From SAR202 cluster bacterium Io17-Chloro-G2 (lineage in GTDB: Bacteria; Chloroflexota; Dehalococcoidia; Lucifugimonadales; UBA3495): a stretch of DNA of 64,000 nt. A program made the translations under genes and the position numbers. The DNA is taken from positions 1-64,000 of the forward strand of contig MUCP01000013.1 in the NCBI GenBank assembly GCA_002816875.1, in the 5' to 3' direction. Numbering within the stretch: the stretch's first letter is position 1; each line of letters opens with the position of its first letter. The notes below the pieces were generated by a model, which did no database searches, was not told where the DNA came from, and saw nothing but the letters and a program-made list of their open reading frames with translations. Below are positions 63,649-64,000 of this stretch, one piece after another.

Positions 63649-63761
63649 GTTGGCCTCCGGTGGTCTTTCAATAACGGCTCCCATTCAACCTTAGACCTAG
63701 AATCAATCCTTGAACCAGAGGATCAGGTCTTGGCCGGGCAGCTGAGGTGTGAATGGGCTGA

Positions 63762-64000
63762 TTAAATAAGCTTGGCTTCCCGCAGCTTCAGGGCCAGCTG
63801 GCGGCCCGCGTCCGCCGCGTCCTCGCCCTCGATGATCTCGCATTGCTGTATGCGCTCGGGCACAAACAGGTCCAACAAGCTCAGACGGGGCTGAAGCTGG
63901 TCAGTCTCCACGTCCAGGTCCGCTGCCGTCCAGATGGTGGGAAGTTTGCGGGTGGCCGCCATGATTCCCCTAAGTGTTGGGTACCGGGGCTGCCCCAATT
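63762..64000 (-). CDS. etfB: Electron transfer flavoprotein, beta subunit (partial)
   Basis: The visible part is the C-terminal 79 or so residues. GQPRYPTLRGIMAATRKLPTIW is the AMP-binding-loop region of EtfB, and the tail is typical. The gene's 5' part lies beyond the end of the window. It is paired with etfA on the same strand. Confidence 0.9.
   Translation of the reverse strand, partial: LGQPRYPTLRGIMAATRKLPTIWTAADLDVETDQLQPRLSLLDLFVPERIQQCEIIEGEDAADAGRQLALKLREAKLI

Overview
The window is about 60% GC, densely coded on both strands, and reads like part of a chromosome from an uncultured aerobic bacterium. Several features recall Chloroflexota of the SAR202/Dehalococcoidia type: many flavin-dependent and short-chain oxidoreductases, cupins, VOC-fold proteins, MFS carriers, split sulfopyruvate-decarboxylase-like enzymes, and the universal-stress and kinase/cyclase fusions. 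That assignment is inference from gene content; no rRNA is present to confirm it. The only RNA gene found is rnpB, and no tRNA was recognised. Many starts are TTG or GTG, and good AGGAGG-type ribosome binding sites decide most of them.

Layout. 1-2.3 kb: a Fur-family regulator with a TTGCAA palindrome at its start, a nickel/cobalt transporter, and an NAD-binding oxidoreductase. 2.3-4.7 kb: a cupin, a hypothetical protein and an amidohydrolase. 4.7-9.7 kb: a complete ferric-iron ABC importer (divergent fbpA-fbpB and fbpC) with a DtxR-family regulator. 10-12.1 kb: a split TPP decarboxylase (alpha, beta, membrane protein, degenerate beta). 12.2-18.7 kb: a lactonase-fold protein, a very large kinase/ATPase/cyclase regulator with a 3' frameshift, and a nitroreductase. 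18.7-23.3 kb: asnS, a winged-helix protein, a RelE-type toxin module, gatA and gatC. 23.4-24.4 kb: a broken cation-efflux gene. 24.6-31.6 kb: MFS, SDR, a zinc-type ABC importer with its Fur/Zur regulator and two matching operators, and a double-VOC protein. 31.7-36.4 kb: a second RelE-type toxin coupled to a membrane protein, a MaoC-like pair, a PHP protein, a second split TPP decarboxylase and rnpB. 36.5-41.2 kb: a zinc-ribbon coiled-coil protein, an SbcD-like nuclease, and a PH-domain/coiled-coil membrane pair. 41.4-54.4 kb: a catabolic and redox stretch (gentisate-dioxygenase-like cupin, alcohol dehydrogenase, nitroreductase-MOSC, SDR, NTF2, MmgE/PrpD, LLM flavin oxidoreductase, MFS, SMP-30, carboxymuconolactone-decarboxylase-like). 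54.5-55.3 kb: a deiodinase-like selenoprotein whose active-site codon is an in-frame TGA. 55.6-59.7 kb: a P1 peptidase and the pantothenate genes (PanG-like, panB, panC). 59.9-62.3 kb: a fusion of two universal-stress domains, a kinase N-lobe and an MFS transporter. 62.6-64 kb: etfA and the 3' part of etfB, which runs off the window.

How it fits together. Three metal-uptake systems (Ni, Fe, Zn) each sit beside their own metalloregulator, and two of them have a visible palindromic operator next to a regulated start. The enzyme complement suggests oxidative breakdown of organic acids and aromatics, with electrons passing to ETF. Several intergenic gaps carry copies of a mobile-looking inverted repeat with GTTCGTCCTGAGC / GCTCACCACGAAC arms.

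The strongest unusual items are the UGA-interrupted deiodinase-like gene with a bacterial SECIS-like hairpin, the USP-USP-kinase-lobe-MFS fusion, the near-palindromic 7-1-7 Zur operators, and the three-copy split TPP enzyme family with one copy degenerate at the cofactor motif.
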